NCBI RefSeq assembly: GCF_002848265.1
Contig: NZ_CP025422.1
Location: 3,440,727 to 3,504,726, forward strand
Length of the DNA: 64,000 bases
Origin: Zhihengliuella sp. ISTPL4
GTDB lineage: Bacteria; Actinomycetota; Actinomycetes; Actinomycetales; Microbacteriaceae
Direction: 5' to 3'
Part shown: positions 1 to 8,178 of the stretch, one piece after another
How positions within the stretch are numbered: position 1 is the first letter of the stretch
Layout of the letters: each line of letters opens with the position of its first letter
Notes under the pieces: generated by a model
The model's input: the letters and a program-made list of their open reading frames with translations, nothing else
What the model was told of the DNA's origin: nothing
The model's database searches: none
Position numbers and translations under genes: made by a program

Positions 1-596
1 CGGTGGCCGAGCAGGCCGCTCGCCACGCGCAGCGCCACATCGGCATGGCCCAGCGTCTCGCCACCGACGACGCCGCCCGGCGGCGCCGCGACGAGACCCT
101 GCGCGCGGTGATGGGCGTTCGTGGGGTCAACGACGCCGTCGAGGTCGCAGGCCGCATCATCCAGGCGGCGACGGAGGACGCCAAGGCCCTGACCGCCGAA
201 CGGGACGCGTCAGAACGCGCCGCTCTCCTTCGCACCGTCGGAGTCGCCGAGGGGCAGGCGGTGCCTCCGGCGCTGCGTGCGCAGGTGTCGGCACTGGAGG
301 ACGAGCAGAAGAAGCGGGCGACCCGGAGTCTGCGGGACGGCATCGACCGTGTGCTCACCGACCTGCAGTCCCTTTTCCGCGATGTCGTGATGCTGCAGTA
401 CGGCCGCGGCGACGATCTCATCAATCGCGAACTTCACGCCGAGCTGGCCGGCCTCGCCGCCGCCTGGAACGTGGAGCGTACGCTCGTCGTGCTCGATCAC
501 CTGGCCGAGACCCGTGAGGCGCTGGAGCGCAACGTCGCCCCGCTGCTCGCGCTCGAGAGTTTGCTCGTGACCGTCACGAGCGGGAGGAAACCGTGA
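1..596 (+). CDS. holB: DNA polymerase III subunit delta' (C-terminal part)
   Basis: The 5' end lies outside the window; about 197 codons are visible. The protein is the helical C-terminal region of the clamp-loader delta' subunit, which helps load the beta sliding clamp during replication. The visible part starts after the AAA+ domain, so no Walker or zinc motifs can be checked. The ending (helices around DGIDRVLTDLQSLFRDVV and LDHLAETREALERNV) matches actinobacterial delta' proteins. The stop codon overlaps the GTG start of the next gene (GTGA, 593-596), so the two are translationally coupled, an arrangement common for holB and a following hydrolase gene. The family call rests on the pattern of the C-terminal domain alone. 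Confidence 0.85.
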   Translation, partial: VAEQAARHAQRHIGMAQRLATDDAARRRRDETLRAVMGVRGVNDAVEVAGRIIQAATEDAKALTAERDASERAALLRTVGVAEGQAVPPALRAQVSALEDEQKKRATRSLRDGIDRVLTDLQSLFRDVVMLQYGRGDDLINRELHAELAGLAAAWNVERTLVVLDHLAETREALERNVAPLLALESLLVTVTSGRKP

Positions 597-2146
597 AGAC
601 TCGATCCCTGTCCCGCCTCCGTCGCACCGCGGCCATCGTCGCCGGCCTGGCTGCCGCTTCGGTCGCGCTCTCCGGGTGCCTGTACGCCATGATTCCGGAG
701 CAGTCCTCGAAGCCGGCCGTGGAGAAGACCCCGGACACCGAGGGCGTCGCCGAAGACCTCCTGCCCTACTACTCCCAGGGCCTGGACTGGACCGAGTGCG
801 GCCAGGGATTCGACTGCACCACCGTCACCGCCCCGCTCGACTGGGAAGACCCGAGTGCCGGGGAGATCGAACTCGCCGTGGTGCGGCACCGCGCCGAGGG
901 CGAGGCGGTCGGCTCGCTGCTCACGAACCCCGGAGGGCCCGGTGCCAGCGGTGTCGATCTCATCCAGGGCAGCCTCGAGTACGCGGTGGGTCCGGCCCTC
1001 ATCGAGCACTACGACGTCATCGGCTTCGATCCCCGCGGGGTCGGGGCCTCCACCGCCGTCACCTGTTACGACGCGAAGGAGATGGACGAGTATCTCTACG
1101 GCATTCCGTCGGCCTCACGGGGCACCCCGGAGTGGGAGTCCGAGCTGCTCGACTCGGCCCGTGCCTTCGGTGAGGCGTGCGATGCCAACAGCGAGGGGAT
1201 CCTGCCCTACATCACGACGGTGAACGCGGCGCGCGACATGGACCTGCTCCGGGCCGTGCTGGGGGACAAGGAGCTCAACTACCTCGGCTACTCGTACGGC
1301 ACGTTCCTCGGCGCGACCTATGCGAAGCTCTACCCGGAGAAGGCGGGCCGACTCGTGCTCGACGGCGCGATCGATCCCTCCGTTCCGGGTCTCGAGGTCG
1401 GTGCCACCCAGGCGCTCGGCTTCGAGTCGGCGCTGCGGGCGTACATGCAGAACTGTCTCGACTCCGGCTCGTGCCCCTTCAACGGCACGGTGGATGAGGC
1501 GATGGCCGATCTCGGCGCGCTGTTGGCGAGCGCCGATCGCACACCGCTGCAGAACGGCGACGGTCGCCTCATGGGCGCTGACGCCATGATGACGGCGATC
1601 ATCGCGGCCCTGTATTCGCAGGACAGTTGGGAGATCCTCACCCAGGCGCTGGACGAGGCGCTGCAGGGCGACCCGACGACGGCGTTCCTGCTCGCAGACT
1701 TCTACAACGGCCGGGAGAACGGCACCTACATCGATAACTCGACCGAGGCGTTCCGTGCGTACAACTGCATGGACTACCCGGTCGAAGACGATCCCGCGGC
1801 CGAGGCCGCCACCGAGAAGAAGATCGCCGAGGGGGCTCCGACGATCGCGCCGTACTGGTCCGGACCCGACCCGTGCGAGGTGTGGCCGTATCCGCCCACC
1901 GGCACACGCGAGAAGATCGCGGCGGAGGGCGCCGGTCCCATCGTCGTCGTCGGCACCACCAACGACCCCGCGACGCCATACGAATGGTCGGAGTCGCTCG
2001 CCGACCAGCTCTCCGAGGGCGTCCTCATCACGCGCGTGGGCGAGGGCCACACCGGTTACAACAAGGGCAACGTCTGCGTCGACGAGGCGGTGGAGGCCTT
2101 CCTCCTCCAAGATGTGGTGCCGGAGGACGGCTTGCGCTGCGAGTGA
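593..2146 (+). CDS. Secreted lipoprotein alpha/beta hydrolase, tripeptidyl aminopeptidase type
   Basis: 517 aa. The N-terminus has arginines, a hydrophobic stretch and a lipobox (LSGC, Cys29), so it should be a lipid-anchored extracytoplasmic enzyme. The oxyanion-type motif NPGGPGASG is near residue 115. The nucleophile elbow GYSYG places the serine at residue 234, with Asp458 in TNDPATPY and His486 in GEGHTGY, giving a full catalytic triad. The C-terminal part is the TAP-like domain found in actinobacterial SlpD/SlpE and tripeptidyl aminopeptidases. The GTG start overlaps the holB stop and has GGAGG upstream. It probably releases short peptides or hydrolyses esters outside the cell; the substrate cannot be read from sequence. 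Confidence 0.9.
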   Translation: MKTRSLSRLRRTAAIVAGLAAASVALSGCLYAMIPEQSSKPAVEKTPDTEGVAEDLLPYYSQGLDWTECGQGFDCTTVTAPLDWEDPSAGEIELAVVRHRAEGEAVGSLLTNPGGPGASGVDLIQGSLEYAVGPALIEHYDVIGFDPRGVGASTAVTCYDAKEMDEYLYGIPSASRGTPEWESELLDSARAFGEACDANSEGILPYITTVNAARDMDLLRAVLGDKELNYLGYSYGTFLGATYAKLYPEKAGRLVLDGAIDPSVPGLEVGATQALGFESALRAYMQNCLDSGSCPFNGTVDEAMADLGALLASADRTPLQNGDGRLMGADAMMTAIIAALYSQDSWEILTQALDEALQGDPTTAFLLADFYNGRENGTYIDNSTEAFRAYNCMDYPVEDDPAAEAATEKKIAEGAPTIAPYWSGPDPCEVWPYPPTGTREKIAAEGAGPIVVVGTTNDPATPYEWSESLADQLSEGVLITRVGEGHTGYNKGNVCVDEAVEAFLLQDVVPEDGLRCE

Positions 2147-2215
2147 GCGAGCCTCGATTCGCGAGCGAGCGCGAGACAGGGTAATATCGGTGATCGCGCC
2201 GCTCACGCGTCGCAC

Positions 2216-2288
2216 GCCGCTTTAGCTCAGTCGGCAGAGCATTTCACTCGTAATGAAAAGGTCGTCAGTTCGATTCTGACAAGCGGCT
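2216..2288 (+). tRNA. tRNA-Thr (anticodon CGT)
   Basis: The sequence folds as a 73-nt cloverleaf. The acceptor arms GCCGCTT and AAGCGGC pair, the D arm has GCTC/GAGC, and the anticodon loop CTCGTAA gives anticodon CGT at 2249-2251, reading ACG. The T arm is GTCAG/CTGAC. CCA is not encoded. A second threonine tRNA (TGT) lies at 40001 and is the target of the integrated element there. Confidence 0.95.
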
Positions 2289-2290
2289 CA

Positions 2291-2327
2291 GGAAAACCCC
2301 CGAGATCCTCGTGATCCCGGGGGTTTC
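2291..2327 (+). terminator. Terminator hairpin after tRNA-Thr
   Basis: An inverted repeat of GGAAA-CCCC and GGGG-TTTCC, with further pairing of GATC inside, starts three bases after the tRNA. It would end the tRNA transcript before pncA. Confidence 0.7.
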
Positions 2328-2365
2328 CTCGTTCCCGGTCCGGCCGCGGGGCGTACGCTCGGAGG

Positions 2366-2947
2366 ATGAGCAGAGCGCTTCTCATCGTCGATGTGCAGAA
2401 CGATTTCACCGAGGAGGGCGCCCTCGCGGTCCCGGGCGGCGATGCGGTGGCCGCCGCGATCTCCGCCTACCTCGCGTCCCACGCCGCCGACTACGAGGTC
2501 GTCGTGGCCTCCCGGGACTGGCACGATGCCGACGGGGACAACGACGGGCACTTCTCCGCGGCTCCTGACTACTCCGACTCGTGGCCCGTGCACTGCGTCG
2601 CCGGCACGCCGGGGGCGGACTACGACCCGCTGCTCGTGACGGACAGCGTCACGCACCATGTGCGCAAGGGGCAGGGGCGGCCGGCGTATTCGATGTTCGA
2701 GGGAACCACCGACGACGGTGCGACCGTCGCCGCGGTGCTGAGCGCAGCCGGCGTCGTCACGGCCGACGTCGTCGGCATCGCCACGGATCACTGCGTCCGT
2801 GCCTCCGCGCTCGATGCCATCGCCCACGGCGTGCGCGTCCGGGTCCTCACCGACCTCATCGCCGGGGTCGCGCCCGGGCCCAGCGCCGCAGCCCTCGCCG
2901 AACTCGCGCATGCCGGTGCCGAGCTCCTCGAGAGCGCAGAGGCGTGA
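2366..2947 (+). CDS. pncA: Nicotinamidase (isochorismatase superfamily)
   Basis: 193 aa, normal family length. PncA deaminates nicotinamide to nicotinate for NAD recycling in the cytoplasm; in many actinobacteria it also activates pyrazinamide. The catalytic triad is visible as Asp9 (IVDVQNDF), Lys101 (VRKGQG) and Cys143 (ATDHCVRASALDA). The metal-site residues Asp51, His53 and His62 lie in RDWHDADGDNDGHF. A TACGCT hexamer ends exactly six bases before ATG, so transcription probably starts at the start codon. The stop overlaps the GTG of the next gene (GTGA), so the two are coupled. Confidence 0.93.
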   Translation: MSRALLIVDVQNDFTEEGALAVPGGDAVAAAISAYLASHAADYEVVVASRDWHDADGDNDGHFSAAPDYSDSWPVHCVAGTPGADYDPLLVTDSVTHHVRKGQGRPAYSMFEGTTDDGATVAAVLSAAGVVTADVVGIATDHCVRASALDAIAHGVRVRVLTDLIAGVAPGPSAAALAELAHAGAELLESAEA

Positions 2948-3477
2948 GCCACAGCGTCCTCCTCCTCCGCGCGGTCAACGTCAGCGGACGCAGCAGCGTA
3001 CCCATGACCCGGCTGCGGGAAGCCCTCGGCGCCAAGACCGACCTGGAGGACGTCTCCACCTACATCGCAAGCGGAAACATCGTCTGCGCGACACCGGCGG
3101 AACCGGCGGCGTCCTGCGCGACGGTGCGGGCGCTGATCGCGCGTGAGTTCGGCGTCGACACCCCGGTCATCCACCGCACGCACGCCGAGTTGGCGGCGTC
3201 CGAGACGGCTCAGCCCTTCCCGGAGGGAGATCTGAAGCTTGTGCATGCGATGTTCCTCGAGGGGACTCCGGCATCCGGCGCCCTCGAGGCCCTGCACGAG
3301 CGTCTCGTGCCGGGGGAGCGGCTCGCGCTGGTCGGCGACGATCTGTGGATCGACTACGCCGCCGGGGGAGTGCACTCGACGAAACTCACGAAGGCGGTGC
3401 TCGACCGCGCGCTCGGGGTGGCCGGGACGGCCCGTAACCTGCGCACCGTGCGGAAGCTCATCGCCCTGACGGCATGA
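2944..3477 (+). CDS. DUF1697 family protein
   Basis: 177 aa with a GTG start inside the pncA stop (GTGA, 2944-2947). The N-terminus LLLRAVNVSGRSSVPMTRLREAL and the later blocks TYIASGNIV and STKLTKAVLDRALG are typical of DUF1697, an alpha/beta family of unknown role that is widespread in bacteria. An in-frame extension upstream would run through pncA and has no separate ribosome site, so the overlap start is preferred. Coupling to pncA is seen; any role in NAD metabolism would be speculation. Confidence 0.88.
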   Translation: MSHSVLLLRAVNVSGRSSVPMTRLREALGAKTDLEDVSTYIASGNIVCATPAEPAASCATVRALIAREFGVDTPVIHRTHAELAASETAQPFPEGDLKLVHAMFLEGTPASGALEALHERLVPGERLALVGDDLWIDYAAGGVHSTKLTKAVLDRALGVAGTARNLRTVRKLIALTA

Positions 3478-3676
3478 CCACCGCGCGGCTCAGCGCGGCC
3501 GGTGGCACCCGGGCATGCACGGCGACGTCGACGCGGCGAGAATCGCACTCGACGCAGCGGACGTACAGCACGATGCCCTCGCTGGTGGGATGGCGCGACT
3601 CGACGAGCCAGGCGTGCTCGTGGGTGTCGGTGGGGGAGGCGAGCCGGGGGATCGGATGGGTGTCGGGGGAGGTCAT
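3458..3676 (-). CDS. Small conserved protein with a CxxC pair
   Basis: 72 aa from the ATG at 3676. It is polar and contains HAWLVESRHPTSEG followed by YVRCVEC, a single CxxC that could bind metal or act in a dimer. The pattern is familiar from small uncharacterised proteins of Microbacteriaceae. Its 3' end overlaps the DUF1697 gene on the other strand by 20 bases. It starts only 25 bases from the divergent CGNR gene. CACGCT ends six bases before ATG, so both genes of the pair could be leaderless with promoters reaching into each other. An in-frame ATG 12 codons upstream would lie in the divergent gene. Function unknown. Confidence 0.7.
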   Translation of the reverse strand: MTSPDTHPIPRLASPTDTHEHAWLVESRHPTSEGIVLYVRCVECDSRRVDVAVHARVPPAALSRAVVMPSGR

Positions 3677-3701
3677 GGGACCAGCGTGATGTAATGGTCT
3701 T

Positions 3702-4220
3702 ATGCATCTCAACCCTTACGGCGAGTATGCCGTCCTCCTCGCCGCGTCCCTCGCGAACGACTGGCCGACGGATCGCGCCGGCATCGAGGAGCGCACGCTC
3801 GCGCTGGGGATGACGCAGACCTTTCCTCCCGCGCCGGACGACCACGCGCAGGTGCGTGCCGTGATCGACGACTGGCTGGCCATCGTCGACGAACCGGACG
3901 CCGACGCGCGAGCCAGCCTGCTCAACGATCAGCTCGCCGCCGCTGGTGCCTACCCCCGGCTCACGAACCACGATGACGAGGGCTGGCATCTGCACTATCG
4001 GGACGACGTGCGATCGCTGCCCTTCGTCCTGCGCGCGATCATCAACCTCGGCACCGCGCTGCACCTCGTGACGAGAGGGATGAACCGCCTCGGACGCTGC
4101 GATGCCGCGCCCTGCACGAACGTCGTCGCGGATGTGACGCGCAACGGCCGCCAGCGGTTCTGCTCCGTGAGGTGCGCGAACCGGGCGGCCGTGCGGCGCC
4201 ATCGGGCGCGCGTCAGCTGA
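3702..4220 (+). CDS. CGNR zinc-finger (ABATE-type) protein, probable regulator
   Basis: 172 aa. The C-terminus carries four cysteines in the pattern CDAAPC then CSVRCANRAAVRRHRA, the zinc-binding CGNR finger in which the usual CGNR is CANR. The N-terminal two thirds fit the stress-induced ABATE-like region that goes with this finger. Proteins of this build are thought to be DNA-binding regulators, but targets are unknown. TGTAAT ends six bases before ATG, suggesting a leaderless transcript. It is divergent from the small CxxC protein. Confidence 0.85.
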   Translation: MHLNPYGEYAVLLAASLANDWPTDRAGIEERTLALGMTQTFPPAPDDHAQVRAVIDDWLAIVDEPDADARASLLNDQLAAAGAYPRLTNHDDEGWHLHYRDDVRSLPFVLRAIINLGTALHLVTRGMNRLGRCDAAPCTNVVADVTRNGRQRFCSVRCANRAAVRRHRARVS

Positions 4221-4223
4221 GCG

Positions 4224-4769
4224 TCAGGCGGTCTGTCCCGCGTGCTTGCCCTCGCCGATCTCCTCGACGAGCTTCGCGTTGAACGCCGGGAGGTCATCAG
4301 GGGTCCGGCTCGACACGAGGCCCTCGTCGACGACGACCTCCTCGTCCACCCAGCTCGCGCCGGCGTTGCGGAGGTCGGTCTTCAGGCTCGGGTAGCTCGT
4401 GATCGTCCGGCCGTCCACGACGCCGGCCTCGATGAGGATCCAGGCGCCGTGGCAGATCACGCCGACGGGCTTGTGCTGCTCGAAGAACGCGCGGGCCAGG
4501 TCGATGGAGGCCTGATCCATGCGGAGGTGGTCGGCGTTCACCACGCCGCCGGGAAGCACGAGGGCGTCGAACTGGTCGGCGGAGGCGTCGGCGGCCTTCA
4601 GGTCGACGGCCTGCTCGTGGCCGTTCTTGCCGGTGATGGCCGCGCCGTCGGGGGCGATGAGCGTGGCGCTCGCGCCTTCCGTCGTCACGGCATCCCAGGG
4701 GCTCGTGAGCTCGCTGTCCTCGAAGCCGTCCGTCGCCAGGAATGCCACGCGGTTTCCGGTGAGAGTCAT
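4224..4769 (-). CDS. DJ-1/PfpI family protein (class I glutamine amidotransferase fold)
   Basis: 181 aa. The nucleophile elbow VICHGAW contains the conserved cysteine, with a glutamate in the N-terminal FEDSEL motif. LPGGVVNADHLR is the typical PfpI loop. Members act as proteases, deglycases or stress chaperones of the YhbO/YfkM type; which one applies cannot be told. ATG at 4769 has AAAGGACGG upstream. Longer in-frame starts run into the divergent lipoprotein gene and were rejected. Confidence 0.9.
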   Translation of the reverse strand: MTLTGNRVAFLATDGFEDSELTSPWDAVTTEGASATLIAPDGAAITGKNGHEQAVDLKAADASADQFDALVLPGGVVNADHLRMDQASIDLARAFFEQHKPVGVICHGAWILIEAGVVDGRTITSYPSLKTDLRNAGASWVDEEVVVDEGLVSSRTPDDLPAFNAKLVEEIGEGKHAGQTA

Positions 4770-4926
4770 GGTCCGTCCTTTCCATGGGAAGTCGCCCTGT
4801 TTCGGGGACTCTTCGACCCTCTCGCGGCGCTCAGAGCCCCGCCAGGGGGTGGCCAGTGGAGGGCGACGGTGATACAGGGTGGCGGTGCGGGGCGGAACAG
4901 CGCGGGCGAGTCGATACGATCCGGAC

Positions 4927-5391
4927 ATGCGCCTCCGTCCCGCTTTCCTCCTCCTGCCGGTGCTGGTCGTCCTCGCCGGCTGCACGCCGTCTCCGGAACC
5001 GACGCCGACCGCGACGTCCAGCGCCTCGGCGACGCCGTCGACTTCGCCGGGGCCCACCCCGACCCCGGCACCCACGGAGACGTCGTCGCCGCCCGCCGCC
5101 GGTGCCTTCACGAAGGGGCAGCTGGTCTCCCTCTGCACCGACAAGATCCGCACGATCTCGCCGGATGCGACGTTCTTCGCCGACATGGCGACCGCCGAGT
5201 GGCTGGAGGAGACGGCGGTGTGGTTCGTGGCCGTCCCGGAGACGATCGACGGCCAGGACAACGTCGCGGTCTGCGGTGTCGGGGGGAGCCCGGACGCTCC
5301 CGACTTCGTGCTGCACGGCGAGACGCTGCCGGACGGCGTCGCCGGGATCCGCGACGACCTGCTCTCCGGGAACGCGGGTGGCGACGACTGA
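4927..5391 (+). CDS. Small secreted lipoprotein, function unknown
   Basis: 154 aa. A signal peptide ends in a lipobox LAGC (Cys19). It is followed by about 40 residues rich in proline, threonine and serine, a flexible tether, and then a roughly 100-residue globular part containing two cysteines (LCTDK and AVCGVGG). No family was recognised. TACGAT ends six bases before ATG 4927, giving a leaderless-type promoter; this decided the start over an in-frame ATG 16 codons upstream. Confidence 0.8.
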   Translation: MRLRPAFLLLPVLVVLAGCTPSPEPTPTATSSASATPSTSPGPTPTPAPTETSSPPAAGAFTKGQLVSLCTDKIRTISPDATFFADMATAEWLEETAVWFVAVPETIDGQDNVAVCGVGGSPDAPDFVLHGETLPDGVAGIRDDLLSGNAGGDD

Positions 5392-5399
5392 GGATGCGG

Positions 5400-5472
5400 T
5401 GGGCCCCGTGGGGCTCGAACCCACGACCCGCGGATTAAAAGTCCGATGCTCTGCCAACTGAGCTAGAGGCCC
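5400..5472 (-). tRNA. tRNA-Lys (anticodon TTT)
   Basis: A 73-nt cloverleaf on the minus strand. The acceptor GGGCCTC pairs with GGGGCCC, the D arm is GCTC/GAGC and the anticodon loop CTTTTAA gives TTT (plus positions 5437-5439). The T arm is CGTGG/CCACG. The discriminator is A and CCA is not encoded. Confidence 0.95.
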
Positions 5473-5501
5473 GTGCTCCCAGTCTAGGGGGCGCACGACG
5501 A

Positions 5502-5534
5502 GGGGCCGTCGGCGCTACAGCCGCCGACGGCCCC
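5502..5534 (-). terminator. Terminator hairpin downstream of the fasciclin gene
   Basis: Near-perfect stem GGGGCCGTCGGCG / CGCCGACGGCCCC, about 75 bases past the stop of the fasciclin lipoprotein read on the minus strand. There is no long T run, but the stem strength and position fit a terminator in a GC-rich genome. Confidence 0.65.
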
Positions 5535-5607
5535 TTCACCTGCCCCGTGTCCCTCCTGACAACCGGGGAGGCCGTGTGCCGGTCGGGTCGCCGGCACCGT
5601 CCCTGGC

Positions 5608-6267
5608 TTACTCAGCCGGGGGCATCAGGACCGAGTCGATGAGGTACACGGTCGCGTTCGCGGTCTGCACGCCGCCGCAGATGACGTTGGCATCGTTGAC
5701 CATCCACTCGTCACCGCTGCCGGTCACCTCGACGTCGGCGCCCTGGACGGTCGTGTGCATGCCCTCGATGTCCGACGGCTCGATCTGGCCGGGGACCACG
5801 TGGTACGTGAGGATCGACGTGAGCAGGTCGCTGTCGGTCTTCAGGGTCTCGATCGTCGCGGCGTCGATCTTCGCGAACGCGTCGTCGACCGGTGCGAAGA
5901 CGGTGAACTCATCGCCGTTGAGCGTGTCGACGAGGTTCACGTCCGGGTTGAGCTCACCGCTCACCGCCGAGACGAGTGTCGTCAGCATGGGGTTGTTCGA
6001 GGCGGCGACCGCCACCGGGTCCTGGGACATGCCCTGGATGGAGCCGGCGCCGTCCGGGACCTCTTCCGCATAAGCCGCGCAGCCCGGGCCGACCAGGTTG
6101 GCCGCGGGGTCCATCTCCATCGGCGTCGACTCCGACGACTCCGGCGTCGTCGGCTCCGACGACTCCTCCGTGCTCGTTCCGCTGCCCATGGAACATGCCG
6201 AGAGCAGGAATGCGCTCGCCAGACCCAGGGTGACTGCTGCGGTGACCTTCTTCTTGGTGCTGAACAT
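5608..6267 (-). CDS. Fasciclin-domain lipoprotein (MPT83/MPT70-like)
   Basis: 219 aa. Lysines, a hydrophobic segment and a lipobox (LLSAC, Cys25) mark a lipoprotein. A Ser/Thr/Glu/Pro linker to about residue 55 follows, then one fasciclin (FAS1) domain from about 80 to the end, with the conserved blocks [11 protein letters not shown] and LTYHVVPG. Mycobacterial MPT83 and MPT70 have this build and are SigK targets. The gene is divergent from dipZ-sigK-rskA and shares its promoter motif, which strongly suggests the same control. ATG 6267 has AAGGAG upstream; a longer in-frame start lies inside the promoter region. The likely role is cell-surface adhesion or envelope function. Confidence 0.92.
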   Translation of the reverse strand: MFSTKKKVTAAVTLGLASAFLLSACSMGSGTSTEESSEPTTPESSESTPMEMDPAANLVGPGCAAYAEEVPDGAGSIQGMSQDPVAVAASNNPMLTTLVSAVSGELNPDVNLVDTLNGDEFTVFAPVDDAFAKIDAATIETLKTDSDLLTSILTYHVVPGQIEPSDIEGMHTTVQGADVEVTGSGDEWMVNDANVICGGVQTANATVYLIDSVLMPPAE

Positions 6268-6316
6268 GTCGAGCTCCTTCGAAACTCCGGCCACGGCCTC
6301 TCCGTGGCGTCGAGGG

Positions 6317-6346
6317 CTGTTCGGAAGCCTTCCGGAATCGGATGGG
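6317..6346 (-). promoter_or_regulatory. SigK-type promoter of the fasciclin gene
   Basis: On the minus strand CCCATCC (6346-6340) is followed after 16 bases by CGAACAG (6323-6317). The mycobacterial SigK consensus, as I recall it, is CCATCC, about 17 bases, then CCGAAT. The same two boxes occur in the divergent dipZ promoter. A 50-base leader precedes the ATG. The motif is seen; use by SigK is inferred. Confidence 0.7.
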
Positions 6347-6350
6347 AGGA

Positions 6351-6370
6351 ATTTCGAGATTCCTCGAAAT
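6351..6370. promoter_or_regulatory. Palindrome between the two divergent promoters
   Basis: ATTTCGAG - ATTC - CTCGAAAT, a perfect 8-bp inverted repeat. It sits in the gap between the -35-like boxes of the fasciclin and dipZ promoters. Its symmetry and midway position suggest an operator for a dimeric regulator acting on both genes. It could also simply extrude as a hairpin. Confidence 0.5.
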
Positions 6371-6380
6371 CCGATCCGAT

Positions 6381-6411
6381 CCAATCCGTTGCGGGGGGTC
6401 GGCGCGAACAG
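6381..6411 (+). promoter_or_regulatory. SigK-type promoter of dipZ-sigK-rskA
   Basis: CCAATCC (6381-6387), 17 bases, then CGAACAG (6405-6411), ending 23 bases before the dipZ ATG. It shares ATCC and CGAACAG with the divergent fasciclin promoter. If real, sigK is autoregulated through dipZ read-through. Confidence 0.65.
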
Positions 6412-6434
6412 CACCCGACAGAGACGAGGACCTC

Positions 6435-8147
6435 ATGGACCTGATCATCATCGGCCTGCTCGGCGGGCTCATCACCGGCATCTCGCCGTGCATCCTGCCC
6501 GTGCTCCCGGTGATCTTCCTCACCGGCGGCGCCCAGTCGGCGTCCTACGAGGGGGAGGCGGTGCCGGCGAAACGCAGCCGCCCCTACTTCGTCATCGCGG
6601 GTCTCGTGCTGAGCTTCACGCTCGTGACGCTCGCCGGCTCGCTCCTCCTGGGTCTGCTGAACCTCCCGCAGGACATCATCCGCTGGGTGGGCATCGCGGT
6701 GCTGGTCATCATCGGAGTGGGACTCATCGTGCCGCGGTTCCAGCACATCCTGGAGCGGCCGTTCCAGCGCTTCGGCCAGCGCGAGGTCAAGAACCGCGGC
6801 AACGGGTTCGGCGTCGGTCTCGCCCTCGGAGCGGTGTTCGTCCCGTGCGCGGGCCCGGTGCTCGCGGCCATCATCGTCGCGGGCTCCACGGGGCAGATCG
6901 GCGTCGGCACCGTGCTGCTCACCGTCTCCTTCGCGATCGGCGTCGCCGTACCCCTGCTGATCTTCGCGCTCGCCGGCCGCAGCGTCATCGAGCGCATCCG
7001 CGCCTTCCGGACGAAGGAGCGGGCGCTCCGGATCGCCGCCGGGGTGGCGATGATCGCGCTCGCCGTGGGTCTCGTGTTCAACGTCCCCCAGGCGCTGCAG
7101 CGGTTGCTTCCGGATTACACCGCCCCGCTGCAGGAGCAGATCGCGGACTCGGAGCAGGTGCAGGACGCGCTCGACCTCGGCGGCCTGGTCAACGAGGAGA
7201 ACAAGGACCTCGACCAGTGCACGAACGGCGCGACCGAGCTGGAGTCGTGCGGGACGGCGCCGTCCATCAAGGGGATCCAGCAGTGGCTCAACACCCCGGA
7301 CGGGGAGGGGATCGACCTGAAGGACCTGCGCGGACAGGTCGTGCTCATCGACTTCTGGGCGTACTCCTGCATCAACTGCCAGCGCTCCATCCCGCACGTC
7401 GTGGCCTGGGATGAGGCCTACCGGGACGCGGGACTGCAGGTGATCGGCATCCACTCGCCCGAGTACGCGTTCGAGAAGGATCCGGGGAACGTCGCGGCCG
7501 GCGCGCGCGACTTCGGCATCGAGTACCCCGTCGCTCTCGACAACACCCTCTCCACCTGGACCAACTACCGCAACCGGTACTGGCCCGCGCACTACCTCAT
7601 CGACGCGGAGGGCACTGTGCGTCACATCTCCTTCGGTGAGGGCAACTATGCCGCGACGGAGGCGATGATCCGGGAGCTGCTGCAGGACGCGGACCCGGAC
7701 GTCGATCTCCCCGCCGCCACGGACGTGAAGGACGAGACCCCGGACGTGGGAGCCACGACCCGGGAGACCTTCCTCGGCTCCTCGAAGGACGTCAACTACG
7801 GCGGCGGTGACGAGTACCGCCGAGGTGAGGGCAGCTTCCGCTTCCCGGACGACCAGCCGGACGACAGCTTCGCTCTGGACGGCGACTGGACGGTGGAGAC
7901 CCAGTACGTCACGCCGACGGCTGAGGGCGCGCGGATCCGGTTGCAGTATCGCGGGGCCGAGGTGCGCATGGTCGTCGCCGGGTCGGGTGAGGTGGTGGTC
8001 ACCGACGCCGACGGGAACGAGCAGACGATCCGGATCGACGGGACGCCACGCTCCTACGGCCTGCTCGAGCAGGACGACATCGAGAAGGGCACGTTCACGC
8101 TCGAGGTCCCCTCCGGCGTCGAGGTGTATTCGTTCACGTTCGGGTGA
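6435..8147 (+). CDS. dipZ: DipZ: CcdA-type thiol transporter fused to a thioredoxin domain
   Basis: 570 aa. The N-terminal ~225 residues form six membrane segments with the CcdA cysteine pair Cys19 (GISPCILP) and Cys138 (FVPCAGPV), which carry electrons across the membrane. An extracytoplasmic thioredoxin/TlpA-like domain follows with CINC at 312-315 in the FWAYSCINCQRS block. The last ~150 residues are a beta-rich domain typical of DipZ. The protein passes reducing power from cytoplasmic thioredoxin to exported proteins. ATG 6435 is preceded by GAGGA. It lies 31 bases upstream of sigK, probably as one operon. In M. tuberculosis dipZ lies between mpt83 and mpt70 and is a SigK target; here it stands next to sigK itself. 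Confidence 0.93.
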   Translation: MDLIIIGLLGGLITGISPCILPVLPVIFLTGGAQSASYEGEAVPAKRSRPYFVIAGLVLSFTLVTLAGSLLLGLLNLPQDIIRWVGIAVLVIIGVGLIVPRFQHILERPFQRFGQREVKNRGNGFGVGLALGAVFVPCAGPVLAAIIVAGSTGQIGVGTVLLTVSFAIGVAVPLLIFALAGRSVIERIRAFRTKERALRIAAGVAMIALAVGLVFNVPQALQRLLPDYTAPLQEQIADSEQVQDALDLGGLVNEENKDLDQCTNGATELESCGTAPSIKGIQQWLNTPDGEGIDLKDLRGQVVLIDFWAYSCINCQRSIPHVVAWDEAYRDAGLQVIGIHSPEYAFEKDPGNVAAGARDFGIEYPVALDNTLSTWTNYRNRYWPAHYLIDAEGTVRHISFGEGNYAATEAMIRELLQDADPDVDLPAATDVKDETPDVGATTRETFLGSSKDVNYGGGDEYRRGEGSFRFPDDQPDDSFALDGDWTVETQYVTPTAEGARIRLQYRGAEVRMVVAGSGEVVVTDADGNEQTIRIDGTPRSYGLLEQDDIEKGTFTLEVPSGVEVYSFTFG

Positions 8148-8178
8148 CGTCTGCACGGGAAGAGGGAGGAGATACGGC

